Source: an uncultured Bacteroidales bacterium
Lineage (GTDB): Bacteria > Bacteroidota > Bacteroidia > Bacteroidales > UBA932
Assembly: GCA_900321655.1 (NCBI GenBank)
Contig: ONWU01000034.1
Coordinates: 1-35,704 of the forward strand
DNA: 35,704 bases
Direction of reading: 5' to 3'
A program made the position numbers and the translations under genes. Shown here one piece after another: positions 1-7,040 of this stretch. The notes beneath the pieces were generated by a model, which searched no databases, was not told where the DNA came from, and worked only from the letters and a program-made list of their open reading frames with translations. The number at the start of each line of letters is the position of its first letter. The stretch's first letter is position 1.

Positions 1-582
1 CTGGGTGGGCTTGGTCTTGAGCTCCTGGGCTGCGTGGAGGTAGGGGATGAGGGTGAGGTGGATGGTCATACAATCCTCTTCCGGCAGCTCCCACTGCAGT
101 TGGCGCACGGCTTCCACAAAGGGCTGGGATTCCATATCCCCCACCGTTCCGCCTATCTCCGTGAGGATGACGTCATAATCCCCCGTTTGTCCTAAAAGGA
201 GCATCCTCCGCTTGATTTCGTCCGTGATGTGCGGGACAATCTGTACGGTTTTGCCCAGGTAGGCGCCTTCGCGTTCGCGGGTGATGACGGTGTAGTAGAT
301 CCGGCCGGTGGTCACATTGTTGGCCTGGGAGGTATGCACGCCCAGGAAGCGCTCGTAGTGTCCCAGGTCCAGGTCTGTTTCCGCTCCGTCTTCCGTGACG
401 TAGCACTCTCCGTGCTCGTACGGGTTGAGGGTTCCGGGGTCTATGTTGATGTAGGGGTCGAATTTTTGGATGGTGACTCTGAGGCCCCTGGCCTGCAGGA
501 GTTTCGCCAGCGACGAAGCAATGATGCCCTTCCCGAGAGAGGACGCAACTCCGCCTGAAATGAAAATAAACTTGGTGTTCAT
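1..582 (-). CDS. pyrG: CTP synthase, N-terminal part (runs off window)
   Basis: This is the first 194 codons of CTP synthase, which aminates UTP to CTP with ATP and glutamine in the cytoplasm; the glutaminase half lies outside the window. The start is the ATG at 582, giving [20 protein letters not shown], the family's P-loop-bearing N-terminus. Further synthase-domain motifs follow: [39 protein letters not shown], and [12 protein letters not shown]. No stop or frameshift is seen. A strong promoter lies 38 to 68 bases upstream of the start, so it is probably transcribed on its own even though mazG points the same way just upstream. Confidence 0.97.
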   Translation of the reverse strand, partial: MNTKFIFISGGVASSLGKGIIASSLAKLLQARGLRVTIQKFDPYINIDPGTLNPYEHGECYVTEDGAETDLDLGHYERFLGVHTSQANNVTTGRIYYTVITREREGAYLGKTVQIVPHITDEIKRRMLLLGQTGDYDVILTEIGGTVGDMESQPFVEAVRQLQWELPEEDCMTIHLTLIPYLHAAQELKTKPTQ

Positions 583-619
583 GCGTTGGAATTGCCTTAT
601 GGTATCCTATAACGGGGCA

Positions 620-650
620 CAAAAGTACGAATAAATCCTAAGTGCACAAA
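620..650 (-). promoter_or_regulatory. pyrG promoter (Bacteroidota type)
   Basis: On the minus strand TTTG (650-647) is followed after exactly 19 bases by TACTTTTG (627-620), a full match to the TTTG-N19-TAnnTTTG pattern of Bacteroidota housekeeping promoters. The predicted start point is near 613-615, leaving a leader of about 30 bases before the pyrG ATG. Confidence 0.8.
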
Positions 651-680
651 CAATTTTTTTCAGTTTTTTAAAGGGATGCC

Positions 681-1484
681 TTACAGGCCTTTGGCCTTGG
701 CCTCGTCCCAGAGGGCGTCCATCTGGGAGAGGGTCATATCCTTGAGCTGGCGGCCGCTTTTGAGGGTTTCGGCCTCGATGTAATTGAAGCGGCGGCGGAA
801 TTTTTCGGCCGACCGGCCGAGGGCTGCCTCCGGGTCCACCCCATAGAGGCGGGCGGCGTTGATGACGGCGAAAAGCAGGTCTCCAAACTCCATTTCCCGC
901 TTGATGGCATCTTCCGTGGAAACGGCCTCGGAAACTTCTGTCACCTCTTCCTGCACCTTGTCCCAGACGTCTTCCTTCTTCTCCCAGTCAAAGCCGCAGC
1001 CGCGGGCCTTCTCCTGCATGGAAAGGGCCTTGAGCATAGCGGGCATGGCCTTGGGAATGCCGCCCATCACGGTCTTGTTGCCGTCCTTCTCCCTGGCTTT
1101 CACCAGCTCCCAGGTGTCGGCAATTTCTTTGGCCGAAGTGGCTTTCCCGGCCTCGGGACCAAAGACGTGCGGATGGCGGAAGACCATCTTGTCGCACACC
1201 TTGTTCATGGAATCGGCAATGTCAAAGGCGCCTTCTTCCTCCCCGATGCGGGCGTAGAAGACCATATGGTACAGAAGGTCTCCAATTTCCTTGGCCGTGC
1301 CCTGCCGGTCTTTTTCCAGGATGGTGTCCGACAGCTCGTACACTTCTTCCTCCGTCATGGGACGGATGGTCTCCATCGTTTGGGCGGCGTTCCAGGGGCA
1401 CTTCTCCCGGAGGGCGTCCATAATGTCCAGCAGGCGGCCGAAGGCGGCCAGTTTTTCTTCGCGGGTATGCATGGAATTATTCAT
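681..1484 (-). CDS. mazG: Nucleoside triphosphate pyrophosphohydrolase MazG
   Basis: MazG hydrolyses NTPs and dNTPs to monophosphates and pyrophosphate, a house-cleaning role. Two MazG repeats are visible. The N-terminal one has REKCPWNAAQT, the acidic EEEVYELSD helix and KEIGDLLYHMVFYARIGEE. The C-terminal one has EVTEVSEA and EFGDLLFAVINAARLYGVDPE, the EExxE...ExxD metal-binding pattern. A longer reading frame reaches 1508, but codons 1-8 of that version lie over the -7 element TATATTTGC, so the start must be 1484 (MNNSMHTREEK) or the next ATG at 1472 (MHTREEK). From memory, relatives begin near HTREE, so 1472 is equally plausible. About 260 residues is the normal family length. Confidence 0.93.
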   Translation of the reverse strand: MNNSMHTREEKLAAFGRLLDIMDALREKCPWNAAQTMETIRPMTEEEVYELSDTILEKDRQGTAKEIGDLLYHMVFYARIGEEEGAFDIADSMNKVCDKMVFRHPHVFGPEAGKATSAKEIADTWELVKAREKDGNKTVMGGIPKAMPAMLKALSMQEKARGCGFDWEKKEDVWDKVQEEVTEVSEAVSTEDAIKREMEFGDLLFAVINAARLYGVDPEAALGRSAEKFRRRFNYIEAETLKSGRQLKDMTLSQMDALWDEAKAKGL

Positions 1485-1493
1485 TTTCGAAAC

Positions 1494-1502
1494 GCAAATA
1501 TA
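1494..1502 (-). promoter_or_regulatory. -7 element for mazG
   Basis: TATATTTGC on the minus strand matches the TAnnTTTG -7 element. The predicted start point falls near 1487-1489, only a few bases before the ATG at 1484. No good -33 element is seen. The site lies back to back with the -7 element of the divergent CoA-transferase, 13 bp away. Confidence 0.55.
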
Positions 1503-1515
1503 CAACAAATTGTAC

Positions 1516-1524
1516 TATATTTGC
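1516..1524 (+). promoter_or_regulatory. -7 element for the CoA-transferase
   Basis: TATATTTGC on the plus strand matches TAnnTTTG and lies six bases before the ATG at 1531. Transcription would begin at or next to the start codon, so the mRNA may be leaderless or nearly so. The -33 region overlaps the mazG promoter and start codon and shows no clear TTTG. Confidence 0.55.
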
Positions 1525-1530
1525 CCGCTG

Positions 1531-2793
1531 ATGACTAAGATCCCCTACATATCGGCCCGGGAAGCAGTCCGTGCTGTCCGCAGCGGAGACCACGTGCACC
1601 TGAGCAGCGTGGCCAGCGTTCCGCAGATTCTCATAGAAGCCCTCGCAGAGCGTTCCTCAGAATTGGAGGACGTCCACTTCCATCACTTCCATACGGAGGG
1701 AGACGCCCCTTATGCGGAGGGTGGTCCTTTCTTTGACCAGGGCTTTTTTGTGGGCCCCAATGTCCGTAAGAACGTGCAGGAAGGCCTGGCCGATTATATC
1801 CCCGTCAATCTTTACGAAACCCAGTCCATGTACCGCACCGGGGCCCTGGCCTGCGATGTGGCTATGGTGCAGGTGTCGGAGCCGGAAAACGGGATGGTGT
1901 CGCTGGGTACGTCCGTAGACTGTTCCCTGGCGGCCCTGGACGTGGCCCGGGAGCGCATTGCCGTGGTCAATCCGAATGTTCCCTTTGCCCTTGGCAATCT
2001 GGTCCCCCTGGAGCGTTTCACGGCCTTGGTACAGGACAGCCGTCCGCTCATCACCAAGGAGTATGCCTCCCCCTCGGAAACAGACCTTCAGATTGGCCGC
2101 ATCTGTGCAGAACTGGTTCCGGACGGGGCCTGCCTGCAGATGGGAATCGGCGCCATGCCCAATGCCATCTGTGCCGCCCTCAAGGGCCATAAGCACCTGG
2201 GTCTTCACACGGAAATGTTCTCCGACGGTGCCCTGGCCCTCATCAAGAGCGGGGTCATTGACGGAGAAAACAAAGCCATCGACAAGGGGAAGGTAGTGGC
2301 CTCGTTCCTGCTGGGTTCCCAGGAGGTCTATTCCTTCATAGATCACAATCCGCAGGTGCAGATGCTGGATATCGCCTACACCAACGACCCTCGCGTGATT
2401 GCGCAGAACCCCGGGATGGTGTCCATCAATTCGGCCATCGAGATAGATCTCACCGGCCAGGTTTGCGCCGACTCCATCGGCACCCGCATCTATTCCGGAA
2501 CGGGCGGGCAGCTGGATTTCGTGCGCGGGGCCAAGCTGTCCAGGGGCGGCAAGGCCATCATTGCGTTGGCTTCCCGCACCACCAAGGGAATGGCCAAGAT
2601 TGTTCCCACCCTGAAGCCCGGAGCCGGCGTGGTAACCCCCAGGGCCGATGTCCAATGGGTGGTCACGGAATTCGGCGCGGTGAATCTGTATGGAAAATCC
2701 CTCCAGGAGCGCGCCAGGCTGCTTGCCGGCATAGCCCATCCTCAGGACCGGGAAGCCCTGGAGCGTGCGGCCTTTGAACGCTTCGGCCGATAA
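1531..2793 (+). CDS. Acetyl-CoA hydrolase / 4-hydroxybutyrate CoA-transferase family protein
   Basis: This 420-residue protein belongs to the family that includes Clostridium 4-hydroxybutyrate and butyryl-CoA:acetate CoA-transferases (AbfT/Cat2-like). It probably moves CoA between acetate and a short acyl-CoA in fermentation; the exact substrate cannot be read from sequence. Visible family features are MGIGAMPNA (about residues 204-212), the segment GLHTEMFSDG (224-233) whose Glu228 is the expected catalytic glutamate that forms the glutamyl-CoA intermediate, and GGQLDFVRGA followed by SRGGKAIIAL. The start at 1531 (MTKIPYIS) is chosen because upstream in-frame codons are antisense mazG sequence and include the -7 element. 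sstT follows after 18 bases, probably on the same transcript. Confidence 0.9.
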   Translation: MTKIPYISAREAVRAVRSGDHVHLSSVASVPQILIEALAERSSELEDVHFHHFHTEGDAPYAEGGPFFDQGFFVGPNVRKNVQEGLADYIPVNLYETQSMYRTGALACDVAMVQVSEPENGMVSLGTSVDCSLAALDVARERIAVVNPNVPFALGNLVPLERFTALVQDSRPLITKEYASPSETDLQIGRICAELVPDGACLQMGIGAMPNAICAALKGHKHLGLHTEMFSDGALALIKSGVIDGENKAIDKGKVVASFLLGSQEVYSFIDHNPQVQMLDIAYTNDPRVIAQNPGMVSINSAIEIDLTGQVCADSIGTRIYSGTGGQLDFVRGAKLSRGGKAIIALASRTTKGMAKIVPTLKPGAGVVTPRADVQWVVTEFGAVNLYGKSLQERARLLAGIAHPQDREALERAAFERFGR

Positions 2794-2811
2794 TTACTAA
2801 ACCCTGCCCCT

Positions 2812-4023
2812 ATGAGACTCTCGCTTTCCGAGCTGGTTAAAAGATGGACCGTTTCCAGCCTGATTCTCCGCATTTTCATCGGCCTGGTCCTGGGGGCCGT
2901 CCTGGCCCTGCTCCTGCCCGGCTGGACGTGGATAGGAATCTTTGGAAAGCTCTTTGTGGGGGCCTTGAAGGCCATTGCTCCCATCCTGGTGGCGATGCTG
3001 GTGGTTTCCTCCATCGCAAGGGCTAACGGCGGCCTGGGCTCCCGTTTCAGAACGGTCATCGGCCTGTACATTGTGAGTACGCTGGGTGCCGCCCTGGTGG
3101 CCGTAGGAGCCAGTTTCCTTTTCCCGGTCACCATCCAGCTGCAGGATGTGGCCCATACTTCCGCCCCCGCCGCCCTTTCGGATGTATTCTCCAACCTGCT
3201 CTCCAATATGGTCACCAATCCCGTGACCTCCCTGGCTACGGCCAATTACATCGGCATTCTCTTCTGGTCCATCCTCATCGGGCTGGGGCTCAAGACCGTT
3301 GCCTCGCCGGCTACCCTCCAGGTTATTGCAGACCTGGCCGATGTGATTTCCCTTGTTGTCCGCTGGATCATCCAGTTCGCGCCCTTCGGCATTATGGGCC
3401 TGGTGTTCTCCGCCGTTTCGGAAAATGGCCTGGAGATTTTTACCACCTACGGAAAACTGATCCTGGTGCTGGTGGGCTGTATGCTTTTCAATACCCTGGT
3501 CCTCAATCCCTTGTGGTCCTTCATCGCCACAGGAAAGAATCCCTATCCGCTGCTTTGGGTCTGCCTGAAGGAAAGCGGCCTGCAGGCTTTCTTCACCCGT
3601 TCATCGGCCGCCAATATTCCCATCAATATGGCCCTTTGCAAAAAGCTGGGGCTGGACCGGGATTTCTATTCGGTAAGTATTCCGCTGGGGGCCACCGTCA
3701 ATATGAACGGTGCGGCCGTTACCATTACGGTAATGACCCTGGCCGTGGCCCATACCCTGGGCATTGAGGTGAGTTTTCCCAGCGCGGTGTTCCTTAGCGT
3801 GGTGGCCACCCTGGGGGCCTGCGGCGCTTCGGGAGTGGCCGGCGGCTCGCTCCTGTTGATCCCCCTGGCATGCTCCTTCCTGGGCATAGGCAATGACATC
3901 GCCATGCAGGCGGTGGCCGTGGGCTTTATCATAGGGGTGGTTCAGGATTCTGTGGAAACGGCGCTCAACTCCAGTGCCGATGTCTTTTTCACCGCTACGG
4001 CTGAGTACCGGGAGCAGCATTGA
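2812..4023 (+). CDS. sstT: Serine/threonine:Na+ symporter SstT
   Basis: SstT is an inner-membrane sodium-coupled importer of serine and threonine in the DAACS (glutamate-transporter fold) family. The 403-residue product is strongly hydrophobic with about eight helices. It carries GKLFVGALKAIAPILV near residue 45, the re-entrant-loop motif FFTRSSAANIPIN near 260-272, and GATVNMNGAA, all family hallmarks. Length is close to that of the E. coli protein (about 414). The gene starts 18 bases after the CoA-transferase. Its last 29 bases overlap the 3' end of the convergent AraC-type gene, leaving no room for a conventional terminator between them. Confidence 0.95.
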   Translation: MRLSLSELVKRWTVSSLILRIFIGLVLGAVLALLLPGWTWIGIFGKLFVGALKAIAPILVAMLVVSSIARANGGLGSRFRTVIGLYIVSTLGAALVAVGASFLFPVTIQLQDVAHTSAPAALSDVFSNLLSNMVTNPVTSLATANYIGILFWSILIGLGLKTVASPATLQVIADLADVISLVVRWIIQFAPFGIMGLVFSAVSENGLEIFTTYGKLILVLVGCMLFNTLVLNPLWSFIATGKNPYPLLWVCLKESGLQAFFTRSSAANIPINMALCKKLGLDRDFYSVSIPLGATVNMNGAAVTITVMTLAVAHTLGIEVSFPSAVFLSVVATLGACGASGVAGGSLLLIPLACSFLGIGNDIAMQAVAVGFIIGVVQDSVETALNSSADVFFTATAEYREQH

Positions 4024-5080
4024 GCTTGGCTTTCACGGCGTAATAGCTGGGACGGGAGCCGAAGCCCGAGGCTTCGATGGCTTCTCCCAGCGTGGCTTCG
4101 GGATTTTCCAGAAGATACGTCTCCACATACGCAAGGCGCAGGCGGTTCACGTACTCAAAGAATCCGCCCAGTTCGTTTTTCATAAGGCCCGATATATAGG
4201 TGCGGTTGTAGCCGCAGCGCTCCGCCACTTCGTGCAGGGTCAGGTGCGGGTCCAGGAAGGCTTTCTGCTGCTCTACCACGGTGCGGATGGCCTGCAGCAT
4301 CTCCTCCTTCTTTTTCTGGGAAATGGCGCGTTTGTAAACCACCCCGGCCTGCTCCGGAGAGTCCTCTTCCACGGGCCGGTTGCGGTTGGGATGCAGGGCT
4401 GTGATCACGAAGATAACGGCCGACAGGGCCACGAATAGCATAATGACGGCCATCACGGAAGGACGGTCCAGCAGGGTGCCGGTCCAGCAGAGGACTACGT
4501 TGATTCCTACGAACATCAGCCAGATGCGGGCCTGTACCACGGGGAAATCGGCCGGGTTGGAATAGTCGTCGGAATCGAAGCGGCTCACCCAGATGCGTAC
4601 GACGGCCACGGAGGTGAAGCAAACGGCTGTTATCAGCAGGCCCAGGATGTGCAGGACAAAGGTTTCAATGGTGGGGAAGTGCAGCTGGTCTCCGGGGATG
4701 ATGGCCAGCACCAGGGCGGCCAGAAGCGCGATCCCCACCGGAATACCGGCCAGGACCGTGGGCCACTCCCATTTTTTCCACTGCATCACGCTCCCGAAAT
4801 AGGAGAACAGGATGAGGGTGAAGTGGTACAGGGTTACCGGCAGGAAGAAAATCTTTACCAGGAACCAGGCGTCCGTGCTTTGCGGCTGGAAAACGTAGGG
4901 GAGCAGGCACAGGGAACTGAGCCAGGCCATCGTCACGAACGGCCGGCCGGGGTAGTAGTACCTGGGATTGCGGTTGTAGGGCGGGCACATGTGGAACCAG
5001 CGCACCGCCGCGCATACCAGGCACACGGCTACATAGACCGCCGCCGCTACGCCGCAGAGATAAGGGAGGGTAGGGGACAT
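3995..5080 (-). CDS. Membrane-anchored AraC-family transcriptional regulator
   Basis: The first 230 or so of 361 residues form about six or seven hydrophobic helices. The rest is a cytoplasmic AraC-type DNA-binding domain with two helix-turn-helix units: LTLHEVAERCGYNRTYISGL (about 278-297) and ATLGEAIEASGF...PSYYAVKAK near the C-terminus. Such proteins are common in Bacteroidales and are presumed to pass a membrane signal to DNA; the signal is unknown. The start at 5080 lies only 3 bases after the hipT stop, so it is probably the last gene of the hip operon transcript. Its 3' end overlaps sstT by 29 bases on the opposite strand. Confidence 0.85.
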   Translation of the reverse strand: MSPTLPYLCGVAAAVYVAVCLVCAAVRWFHMCPPYNRNPRYYYPGRPFVTMAWLSSLCLLPYVFQPQSTDAWFLVKIFFLPVTLYHFTLILFSYFGSVMQWKKWEWPTVLAGIPVGIALLAALVLAIIPGDQLHFPTIETFVLHILGLLITAVCFTSVAVVRIWVSRFDSDDYSNPADFPVVQARIWLMFVGINVVLCWTGTLLDRPSVMAVIMLFVALSAVIFVITALHPNRNRPVEEDSPEQAGVVYKRAISQKKKEEMLQAIRTVVEQQKAFLDPHLTLHEVAERCGYNRTYISGLMKNELGGFFEYVNRLRLAYVETYLLENPEATLGEAIEASGFGSRPSYYAVKAKLNAAPGTQP

Positions 5081-5083
5081 AGT

Positions 5084-6031
5084 TTATCCTATTTTGTTAA
5101 GTCTTTCGTTAAGTAGCTGAATATATGCATTTTTGAGGTCTTCCGGGAGGAAAGATCCGTTAATCAGGGCCGTCCATTTGGGGAGACAGTCACGTAGACG
5201 GCCTATCATCTTTTCCGAAACCGGGCGCGCCAGTCCGCTCTCTTCCATGGCAAGGAGAAAAGAGTCCTTGTCGAATCCTCTCTTCTCTCCGCCAATGGTC
5301 AGGGTCATGGCCATTTCTTCCGTGTCCTGAGGGTCTGCCAACACTACGGGAAGAAGGTCGTATGCGGGGGCAAGCGTATATTCCCGTCCTCCCATATCAA
5401 TCAGAGAGAAGTTCTTGCAGTGCATATCGGAATTGCCCGTAATCCAGGAGAATACAACTACTTCCCAGAAGCGCTGGACATCCAGCATAGGGGCCGATGA
5501 GTATCGTTTGACGGTATCGGCCAGCTGCGGATAGGTCCCGAAGTATTTGTGCTCGGTGAGCCGGTTGGACAGTTGACACATATCCAGCATGGAAATCTTT
5601 CCGCCTTTTGCGTCCCGGTCTATCCGTTTGGTCAGGTAGCCCAGTTCTCCATCGGCCATGGGGATGAGAGTATGTTCTACCGTTCGGATACCGGCGGCCG
5701 ATGCCATTTTCATGGTTACGTCTTCCAGTTCCGGGAGGCATCTGTATTGTGCGCTTTGTGGCTTGAAAATGTACCGGCCCCACAGGCCTACGATGGTAAA
5801 CCGGGGCGGCTCGTTCTTCTCTCCGCGGTCCAGGTCCAGGGACATTTTGGCCTGGACACCTGTTACGGATGCGCTGGTCTGGATAACGCGACGGGCCAGT
5901 TCGGACATATTGTCCCGGGAATACGGCAGTGAAGGAGCTTCCGTCGTTCCGAAGAACTTACGGGCACAGGACGCGTGGAAATGGGATTTTCCCTCTTCCA
6001 GCTGGCCGTAGCAGAAAAGACACTTACTCAT
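5084..6031 (-). CDS. hipT: HipT-type Ser/Thr kinase toxin (HipA C-terminal domain, split system)
   Basis: This 315-residue HipA-fold kinase lacks the N-terminal subdomain, which is encoded separately by the gene before it. That is the arrangement of HipBST systems, where HipT phosphorylates a translation-related target. Kinase features are: the Gly-rich loop SASVTGVQAK (53-62), holding Ser/Thr residues at the place where HipT-type kinases autophosphorylate; FKPQ with Lys90 as the ATP-binding lysine; GNSDMHCKN (199-207) with catalytic Asp202; and AYDLLP with Asp225 as the metal-binding Asp. The N-terminus carries CLFC...HFHASC (Cys4, Cys7, His19, Cys22), a likely zinc knuckle. I use the ATG at 6031; a TTG two codons earlier is possible. 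It overlaps hipS by 8 bases. Confidence 0.88.
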   Translation of the reverse strand: MSKCLFCYGQLEEGKSHFHASCARKFFGTTEAPSLPYSRDNMSELARRVIQTSASVTGVQAKMSLDLDRGEKNEPPRFTIVGLWGRYIFKPQSAQYRCLPELEDVTMKMASAAGIRTVEHTLIPMADGELGYLTKRIDRDAKGGKISMLDMCQLSNRLTEHKYFGTYPQLADTVKRYSSAPMLDVQRFWEVVVFSWITGNSDMHCKNFSLIDMGGREYTLAPAYDLLPVVLADPQDTEEMAMTLTIGGEKRGFDKDSFLLAMEESGLARPVSEKMIGRLRDCLPKWTALINGSFLPEDLKNAYIQLLNERLNKIG

Positions 6032-6347
6032 TTTCAACGGGAGTTACGCTGATGTCACCTATACAATCCTTGCAACAGGCCATCAGCAGGGACATCCTGT
6101 CGCGGGGATCTATCTTCCAGGACTTGGATGCGATGTCCAGCAGCCATCCTTCGGGAATGAGCCCGTCAAAGACGGGGAACATCATTTCCTTCTCGTAAGG
6201 TTCTGCCGTGAGCGGCATAGTGGGGCTTAGCGGAACGGCGTTTGCCGATGCAAGATATCCGGGCTCATAGGAAAAATGATATCCTTCCTCGTCTTCGGTA
6301 AGGACGCCGCAGAAGGTGTTCTGGACATAAATACGAGCCTGTTTCAT
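6024..6347 (-). CDS. hipS: HipS-like protein (HipA N-terminal subdomain 1)
   Basis: This 107-residue protein corresponds to the N-terminal subdomain of HipA. Features are the opening strand ARIYVQNTFCGVLTED, FSYEPGYL, the conserved PLSPTMPLT, and FDGLIPEGWLLDIASK, then a small C-terminal helical part ending CIGDISVTP. In characterised HipBST systems the separate HipS acts as the antitoxin against HipT while HipB mainly represses; I infer the same roles here. The start ATG overlaps the hipB stop (ATGA, 6344-6347), and its 3' end overlaps hipT, so translation is coupled and stoichiometric. Confidence 0.88.
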   Translation of the reverse strand: MKQARIYVQNTFCGVLTEDEEGYHFSYEPGYLASANAVPLSPTMPLTAEPYEKEMMFPVFDGLIPEGWLLDIASKSWKIDPRDRMSLLMACCKDCIGDISVTPVENE

Positions 6348-6544
6348 ACCATTTCCATCTTAACCGGCCCCAGCTCTTCGCCGAACAGGGCCAGGACTTG
6401 ATTCACTTTGTCCATCCGCAAGGTCTTTTTGCCCTGCTCCATTTCCCTTACAAAACGGAGCCCTACTCCCGAGCGTTCGGATAGCTCTATCTGGGTTAGT
6501 CCGTAGGCTTTGCGTTTGGCCTTGATATGTTCTGGAATTGTCAT
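6344..6544 (-). CDS. hipB: HipB-like XRE-family DNA-binding regulator
   Basis: This 66-residue protein is almost entirely one XRE/Cro-type helix-turn-helix: IKAKRKAYGLTQIELSERSG, then VGLRFVREMEQGKKTLRMDKV, with a short tail. It is the first gene of the hip operon and should bind the operator sites just upstream and repress the operon. The ATG at 6544 lies about 20 bases after a TATATTTG -7 element that overlaps operator-like site 1, a direct route for autorepression. Confidence 0.9.
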   Translation of the reverse strand: MTIPEHIKAKRKAYGLTQIELSERSGVGLRFVREMEQGKKTLRMDKVNQVLALFGEELGPVKMEMV

Positions 6545-6547
6545 TTC

Positions 6548-6647
6548 TATACCTTTTCGGGTACAAATATAACAAAAATTTTAATTTTTATACCATATCG
6601 GGGATAATTTTTGTGTATTCCGCTCATATTATACCCGAAAGGGTGCG
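6548..6647. promoter_or_regulatory. Three HipB operator-like sites on a 41-bp pitch
   Basis: Three copies of TATACC-N6-GG lie at 6548-6565, 6589-6606 and 6630-6647, each starting exactly 41 bp after the previous one and all in the same orientation. Right halves are GGTACA, GGGATA and GGTGCG, so site 2 is the most symmetric. The pattern resembles the known E. coli HipB operator TATCC-N8-GGATA. Site 1 overlaps the hipB -7 element; site 3 ends two bases before the ATG of the divergent small ORF at 6650. The repetition and even spacing are seen directly; HipB binding is inferred. Confidence 0.7.
6564..6571 (-). promoter_or_regulatory. -7 element of the hipBST operon
   Basis: TATATTTG on the minus strand (6571-6564) is a full match to TAnnTTTG and lies 19 bases before the hipB ATG, giving a leader of roughly 13 bases. 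It overlaps the right half of operator-like site 1. No clear TTTG is seen at the -33 distance, which lies in AT-rich sequence between sites 1 and 2. Confidence 0.6.
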
Positions 6648-6649
6648 AT

Positions 6650-6766
6650 ATGAGCGAGTTTACAAGTTTGTTAACGGATTTTTACAACTTGTTGACGCAG
6701 ATTTACAAGTTTTGGACTCAGACGATACATCCGTTCGCGCGGGCGTACGTATCTTTGGGTCCATAA
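6650..6766 (+). CDS. Possible 38-residue protein with three heptad repeats
   Basis: An ATG two bases after operator-like site 3 opens a 38-codon frame. After MSE it reads as three seven-residue units, FTSLLTD, FYNLLTQ and IYKFWTQ, then a tail TIHPFARAYVSLGP. The DNA shows three 21-base units (6659-6679, 6680-6700, 6701-6721), each opening with a variant of TTTACAA. The heptads would make an amphipathic helix. AAAGGGTG precedes the ATG, although Bacteroidota rarely depend on such sites. I know no family for it. A promoter element for the next gene lies inside its 3' end, so the alternative is that this is only a repeat-bearing intergenic region. Confidence 0.35.
   Translation: MSEFTSLLTDFYNLLTQIYKFWTQTIHPFARAYVSLGP
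6750..6757 (+). promoter_or_regulatory. -7 element for the small-ORF/fimbrillin operon
   Basis: TATCTTTG is a full match to TAnnTTTG and would start transcription near 6763, about 15 bases before the ATG at 6778. A -33 TTTG at the right distance is not seen. Confidence 0.5.
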
Positions 6767-6777
6767 ACCGTGAATAT

Positions 6778-6903
6778 ATGGATTGGCAAGACATCCTGAT
6801 GATTGTAATTGCGGCCCTGCTCCTTCTGGTGTGGGTGCCGGTGCTTTTTATTGCCGTGCGCAGAGCGCTGCAGGCTGATGAGAAAAACAGAAAAGAGCAA
6901 TAG
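6778..6903 (+). CDS. 41-residue single-pass membrane protein, unknown
   Basis: The frame begins MDWQDILMIVIAALLLLVWV and ends with a positively charged tail (VRRALQADEKNRKEQ): one transmembrane helix of about 22 residues with the charged end probably in the cytoplasm. A longer in-frame version from 6538 is rejected because it would start inside hipB control sequence. The ATG follows a good -7 element and the stop is 2 bases before the next small ORF, so it is the first gene of an operon leading to the fimbrillin-like lipoprotein. I do not recognise a family. Confidence 0.55.
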   Translation: MDWQDILMIVIAALLLLVWVPVLFIAVRRALQADEKNRKEQ

Positions 6904-6905
6904 CG

Positions 6906-7028
6906 ATGGAAACAAAACTGGTGTATGAAGCTCCCGTAGTGGAAGTGGTGGAGCTGAGGCCGGAAGGAATCATTTGTGAATCCAGGCAGTACACTCTTCC
7001 GGGCTATGGAAATGCAGAAGAAATCTAG
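6906..7028 (+). CDS. 40-residue protein (METKLVYEAP type), unknown
   Basis: This small protein has no signal peptide or membrane segment. It opens METKLVYEAPVVEVVELRPE, followed by EGIICESR and a tail LPGYGNAEEI. Small proteins of this build (a Y.xP...V.V.EL...EG(I/V)(I/L)C.S core) are, from memory, frequent in Bacteroidales and often sit beside fimbrillin-like or other surface genes, but their role is not established to my knowledge. It starts 2 bases after the membrane mini-protein and ends 12 bases before the lipoprotein gene, with no room for another promoter. A leader-plus-Cys layout raises the thought of a peptide precursor, but no modification enzyme is nearby. Confidence 0.55.
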   Translation: METKLVYEAPVVEVVELRPEGIICESRQYTLPGYGNAEEI

Positions 7029-7040
7029 GGGGGAAGGCCG

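Noticed and set aside
1657-2739. A 360-codon minus-strand frame across the CoA-transferase
   Set aside because: It is a shadow of a gene with intact catalytic motifs; composition is atypical and there is no start context.
6538-6777. A longer version of the 41-residue membrane protein starting at 6538
   Set aside because: The extra codons run through the hip promoter and operators and through the 21-nt repeats in another frame; the ATG at 6778 after a -7 element fits better.
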